Source of the DNA: an uncultured Rickettsiales bacterium
Lineage (GTDB): Bacteria; Pseudomonadota; Alphaproteobacteria; Rs-D84
NCBI GenBank assembly: GCA_900549365.1
Contig: UROD01000011.1
Span: forward strand, 1 to 17,129
Reading direction: 5' to 3'
Length of the DNA: 17,129 nucleotides
Of the stretch, positions 14,447 through 17,129 are shown piece by piece. The notes beneath the pieces were generated by a model that was not told the DNA's origin, made no database searches, and saw nothing but the letters and a program-made list of their open reading frames with translations. Positions within the stretch are counted from its first letter, which is position 1, and each line of letters opens with the position of its first letter. The position numbers and the translations under genes are program-made.

Positions 14447-14492
14447 ATGACAAAACAAATACCTGCCGCCAAGGGTTATTTGGATTCGGCAT
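14445..14492 (-). promoter_or_regulatory. Possible leader ORF before pheS (MPNPNNPWRQVFVLS)
   Basis: An ATG-initiated 15-codon frame starts out of frame inside the last codons of rplT and ends with a TAA that touches the 5' arm of the terminator. A ribosome at this stop would block the stem. It has only one Phe codon and no ribosome site, so it is not a convincing phenylalanine sensor. It is listed because of its position. Confidence 0.2.
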
Positions 14493-14844
14493 TGTTAAAT
14501 CGTTTTGCAACCTCGACCAATTTGGCGAAGTTTTCGTCCCCTGCATACGCCATTTCTGCCAAGACCTTGCGATCCAAGGCAACACCGGCCTTTCTCAGAC
14601 CGTTCATAAACTGGCTGTATGTCATGCCGGCATTACGCACAGCAGCGTTGATACGGACAATCCACAGACCGCGGAAATCGCGTTTTTTCGCACGACGGTC
14701 ACGGTATGCATACTGGCCCGCTTTTTCCGTTTTTTCACGGGCGGCACGGTATGTTGTGCTGTGGCGACCCAGATACCCTTTGGCACGGGCCAAGATTTTA
14801 TTATGTTTCTGTTTAACGGTTGTACCGCGTTTTACTCTTGCCAT
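14476..14844 (-). CDS. rplT: 50S ribosomal protein L20
   Basis: Primary 23S rRNA-binding protein needed for early 50S assembly; 122 residues, standard for the family. Recognised by the basic N-terminal MARVKRG, HNKILARAKGYLGRHSTTYR and the C-terminal globular part with GLWIVRINAAVRNAGMTYSQ. An AAAGGGG ribosome site precedes the ATG. It follows rpmI after 16 bases. In many bacteria L20 represses its own operon by binding an RNA structure in the mRNA leader; a candidate hairpin sits upstream of rpmI. It is followed by a strong terminator before pheS. Confidence 0.97.
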   Translation of the reverse strand: MARVKRGTTVKQKHNKILARAKGYLGRHSTTYRAAREKTEKAGQYAYRDRRAKKRDFRGLWIVRINAAVRNAGMTYSQFMNGLRKAGVALDRKVLAEMAYAGDENFAKLVEVAKRFNNAESK

Positions 14845-14860
14845 CTTAACACCCCTTTAC

Positions 14861-15064
14861 TTATTTCAAACCATATGGGGCCAAGATTTTCGCCTGACCT
14901 GTCATGTTTTCGTTCAGATACTGTGGTTTAGAACCCGCATTGTTTGCACGTGCAGATTTGTGACGCAACAGTTTCTTGTGGGCGTTACGGGCAACACGGA
15001 TTTTACCGGTTGCAGTCATAGAAGCGCGCTTTTTCAAGTACGACTTTGTTTTTAATTTTGGCAT
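14861..15064 (-). CDS. rpmI: 50S ribosomal protein L35
   Basis: Small, highly basic 50S subunit protein of 67 residues with the family start MPKLKTKSYLKKR and TATGKIRVARN. The ATG at 15064 has AAAGGTG upstream. First gene of a minus-strand transcript rpmI-rplT-(terminator)-pheS-pheT. The usual upstream partner infC is absent here; instead mreC diverges from it across 139 bases that hold both promoters and a stem-loop in the rpmI leader. Confidence 0.95.
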   Translation of the reverse strand: MPKLKTKSYLKKRASMTATGKIRVARNAHKKLLRHKSARANNAGSKPQYLNENMTGQAKILAPYGLK

Positions 15065-15082
15065 TTTTTCACCTTTTTTTAT

Positions 15083-15114
15083 GTCCTGATGGCAATGCCT
15101 TTGCCATTTCGGAC
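15083..15114 (-). promoter_or_regulatory. Stem-loop in the rpmI-rplT mRNA leader
   Basis: In the minus-strand transcript, ATGGCAA (15101-15107) and TTGCCAT (15089-15095) pair around a 5-base loop. GTCC (15111-15114) pairs with GGAC (15083-15086) outside a small internal loop. It has no following T run positioned for termination. By analogy with L20-controlled operons it may be the autogenous L20 site, but I cannot match it to a described L20 leader by eye. Confidence 0.4.
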
Positions 15115-15131
15115 TGTTTCAACACGGCTCT

Positions 15132-15159
15132 ATTTTGGCATAACATAATAAAAAATCAA
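15132..15159 (-). promoter_or_regulatory. Candidate rpmI promoter
   Basis: On the minus strand, TTGATT (15154-15159) is followed after 16 bases by CAAAAT (15132-15137). The predicted transcript would contain the stem-loop at 15083-15114. The -10 box is only a moderate match, and other AT-rich hexamers nearby are possible. Confidence 0.35.
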
Positions 15160-15166
15160 GTTTTTA

Positions 15167-15195
15167 TTGAATGTTGGGGTTTTAGTGGCTAAACT
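15167..15195 (+). promoter_or_regulatory. Candidate mreC promoter
   Basis: TTGAAT (15167-15172) and TAAACT (15190-15195) are separated by 17 bases. The implied start falls within a few bases of the mreC ATG, which would make the mRNA leaderless. The GGGGGG just before the ATG is too close to be a normal ribosome site, in keeping with that, but the promoter match is only moderate. Confidence 0.35.
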
Positions 15196-15203
15196 GGGGG
15201 GCG

Positions 15204-16025
15204 ATGAACCAGAACAAGTTATCTTCGCGTGTGCGTACATTGATTAAATCCGCATTTGCGGCGGCGGCATTGCCGATTTTATTCATATACATTATGATTG
15301 CAAAGCCGGATTACAGAATTATGAACGCCATGGGACATGTTGTTGTGCCGGTGGCACACGCGGTGGGCGATATTATCACATGGCCAGTACGCGCCACGGG
15401 CAATCTGATTTCTAATATTCACGAATTGGCAAATTTACGCAGTGAAAACGAAGAATTACGGGCGCGACTGGACGCGGCATTGGCGGACAAGGTATCGTGT
15501 GATATTGCCCGTGGCGAAAACGCAAAATTACAGCATGAACTGGACGTTGTGCGTGCACAACCACGTACAACTATTCTGGCCGATGTTATTCACGACAACG
15601 CTGCATTCCATCATAATACATTTATTATAAACAAAGGGGTGGGCAGTGGCCTGTCAAACGGCATGGTTGTTACGTCCACTGATGGTTACTTGGTTGGTAT
15701 TATCACCGATGTTGCACCAACGTTTTCGCGTGTACGGGCATTGACTGATTCTGATTCAAATATTGCCGTACGTGTTGTTGGTACGGGTGTTTATGGATTT
15801 ATGGCCGGCAACGGTGGCAGAATGCCAACAATGGGATTTTTCAGCGACCCTGAATTTCAAGCGGCACGCGGAATCAAATTGGTGACCAGCAATATCAGTG
15901 GTATTTTGCCGGCTGACATTCCCGTTGGTACAATGGTCAACGACAGTGATGTTAAAACCACACCTGTATCGCAACTGACGCGTGTTATGGTGTTGGAATT
16001 TGATAACACAAACAAGTATAAATGA
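15204..16025 (+). CDS. mreC: Rod shape-determining protein MreC
   Basis: Bitopic inner-membrane protein of the elongasome that links MreB, MreD, RodA and PBP2 during lateral wall growth. It has 273 residues: a basic cytoplasmic start, one membrane segment (about 13-33), a periplasmic coiled coil (about 68-115, with RSENEELRARLDAALADK) and the paired beta-barrel domain with INKGVGSGLSNGMVV, GYLVGIITDV, SRVRALTDSDSNIAVRV and the C-terminal VSQLTRVMVLEF. Its TGA stop overlaps the mreD start (ATGA), the classical coupling. The cytoskeletal gene mreB, usually just upstream, is missing: mreC here is the first gene of its transcript, divergent from rpmI. Confidence 0.94.
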   Translation: MNQNKLSSRVRTLIKSAFAAAALPILFIYIMIAKPDYRIMNAMGHVVVPVAHAVGDIITWPVRATGNLISNIHELANLRSENEELRARLDAALADKVSCDIARGENAKLQHELDVVRAQPRTTILADVIHDNAAFHHNTFIINKGVGSGLSNGMVVTSTDGYLVGIITDVAPTFSRVRALTDSDSNIAVRVVGTGVYGFMAGNGGRMPTMGFFSDPEFQAARGIKLVTSNISGILPADIPVGTMVNDSDVKTTPVSQLTRVMVLEFDNTNKYK

Positions 16026-16480
16026 ATATAAATGTTCTGAATTTTTTGCGTCGCGCGTGTCCATATCTGTTATTGGTTGCGTTGTGGCGTCTGGCCGTAC
16101 CCGTATGGAATCCAGCGGGCATTTTGGCATTGATTCCGATATTTTATTGTTCGTTTGTGCGTCCTGTGCCATGGTTTGCAGGACTGTCTGTGATATTTTG
16201 TTTTTTGATTGATTACAGTTCTAATACTCTGTTTTTCTGGACATCGTTATATTGTTTGATATATGCGTTGAATGGGTTCCAGACGTTCTTTGACCTGCCA
16301 CGCGCACCAAATAATGCGCTGATGCCATTTTCGGTATTTGTTGGTACAGGAATTTTGATTCTGTTTTTTGCACATATTGGTTGGGCAAATCTGGGACGCG
16401 ACGTATGGACGTTTATATGGTTGTGCGCACTGTACCAACCCATCACCATTTTAATTGCGAGGGCACAAAATGATAGATAA
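16022..16480 (+). CDS. mreD: Rod shape-determining protein MreD (probable)
   Basis: A 152-residue integral membrane protein with about five hydrophobic segments (near residues 12-27, 33-47, 50-63, 66-80 and 100-118, with a further one at about 128-146). MreD is poorly conserved in sequence, so the call rests on size, topology and position between mreC (4-base overlap) and mrdA (11-base overlap). Charged residues are sparse and mostly in loops, as expected. It presumably works with MreC in the elongasome. Confidence 0.85.
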   Translation: MNINVLNFLRRACPYLLLVALWRLAVPVWNPAGILALIPIFYCSFVRPVPWFAGLSVIFCFLIDYSSNTLFFWTSLYCLIYALNGFQTFFDLPRAPNNALMPFSVFVGTGILILFFAHIGWANLGRDVWTFIWLCALYQPITILIARAQNDR

Positions 16481-17129
16481 AGAAGTTGCCCGCACATTTG
16501 ACCGCCGCGCCGCACTGTTTTTAACAAGTGGTACGATTTTGACGTCTGTATTGATTTTGCGTATGTTGCATATGCAGGTCTTTAACTATCGTGAATACAC
16601 CGCAAAGAGCGAGAATAATTCATATCGTATCCAGATGAATATGCCAGAACGTGGCAAGATATTATCCCGTGGTGGCGCGTCTATTTCCCGCGATATGCCT
16701 ATATACAGAATATACATTGTTCCCGAAGAAGCACCTGATGTTGATGCGCTGGTTGATATTGTGGCCGGTGAATTAAACCTGCGGCCAAAACGTATAAAGA
16801 AAATTCGTGAAAAAATCAGACGTCAACCACGTTTTCAGCCAGTACTGATCAGTGAAAATACCAACTGGGCACAACTTGCAGGACTGCAAGCGAAAAATCT
16901 GGCGGGGTTACGTGTGGCCAGTGGTTATGCCCGTGTATACGAACTGGGGCCGGCAGGCGCACAGGTATTTGGTTATGTCGGCGCGCCCAACAAACCTATT
17001 GCCAGCGCACCATTTTTTACAACAGGAATTACAGGGCTGGAAAAACGATTTGATGACACTTTGGCGGGCACAGCGGGCCAGACCGTTATGATTACCAATG
17101 CGGTTGGACGCGTCACTGGCGAAGATAAA
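16470..17129 (+). CDS. mrdA: Penicillin-binding protein 2, N-terminal part (partial)
   Basis: The frame opens with ATG at 16470, overlapping the end of mreD by 11 bases, and stays open to the window edge (220 codons). The product starts MIDKEVARTFDRRAALFL with one membrane anchor (about 14-33). The class B PBP dimerisation domain follows: MPERGKILSRGGASISRD, GYARVYELGPAGAQVFGYVG and GITGLEKRFDDTLAGTAGQT. These match PBP2 (MrdA), the transpeptidase of the elongasome, as does the mreC-mreD context. The transpeptidase domain with its catalytic serine lies beyond the window. Confidence 0.93.
   Translation, partial: MIDKEVARTFDRRAALFLTSGTILTSVLILRMLHMQVFNYREYTAKSENNSYRIQMNMPERGKILSRGGASISRDMPIYRIYIVPEEAPDVDALVDIVAGELNLRPKRIKKIREKIRRQPRFQPVLISENTNWAQLAGLQAKNLAGLRVASGYARVYELGPAGAQVFGYVGAPNKPIASAPFFTTGITGLEKRFDDTLAGTAGQTVMITNAVGRVTGEDK

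Noticed and set aside
1..17129. Mobile elements, CRISPR arrays, phage genes or defence systems
   Set aside because: No transposase, integrase, direct-repeat array, target duplication or defence-type protein was seen; apart from two small unknown genes, every gene is housekeeping.

Overview
This is a compact housekeeping segment of a bacterial chromosome, most likely from an alphaproteobacterium with a modest, tightly packed genome. That placement is an inference. It rests on the eukaryote-like class of isoleucyl-tRNA synthetase, the use of QueH, very short intergenic gaps, an intermediate base composition with many GCGC-rich codons, and the style of the Fab, Mnm and Phe proteins. There are no mobile elements, phage genes or CRISPR arrays. 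Both tRNA genes encode their CCA ends, and the standard genetic code fits every gene.

Layout. 1-340: tRNA-Val(GAC), a candidate second promoter and a strong terminator. 362-6185 (+): metG, queH, fabD, fabG and mnmG, nearly gapless, with a good internal promoter for fabD embedded in the end of queH. 6185-7240: a bidirectional terminator, an unrecognised small gene (-), tRNA-Thr(CGT), a second bidirectional terminator and a second unrecognised gene (-). 7244-11090 (+): a regulated leader, ileS and nth. 11099-11131: a bidirectional terminator. 11130-15064 (-): rpmI, rplT, a terminator, pheS and pheT (transcribed from right to left). 15204-17129 (+): mreC, mreD and the 5' part of mrdA (PBP2), running off the window.

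The most notable element is the leader of ileS. A clear promoter is followed by a 10-codon reading frame, MKQTAIIIIK, with four consecutive isoleucine codons (ATA ATT ATT ATT). Next come two abutting hairpins, the second an intrinsic terminator with eight Ts. The sequence TGCGCC occurs twice, once in the first hairpin and once as the 3' arm of the terminator, and both copies can pair with the single GGCGCA between them. This is the textbook geometry of ribosome-mediated attenuation, here sensing charged tRNA-Ile to control its own synthetase. The metG and pheS genes also lie directly behind intrinsic terminators with no room for a promoter in between, so all three synthetase units in the window may be controlled at termination.

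A second notable point is that the C-terminal tRNA-binding domain of this MetRS resembles the PheT N-terminal type rather than the usual MetG type. It shares stretches of near-identical DNA with the pheT gene in this same window, which suggests a domain copied from pheT. Functionally the window combines tRNA charging (Met, Ile, Phe), wobble-base modification (QueH, MnmG), fatty-acid initiation and elongation (FabD, FabG), ribosome assembly (L35, L20), base-excision repair (Nth) and the rod-shape machinery (MreC, MreD, PBP2).
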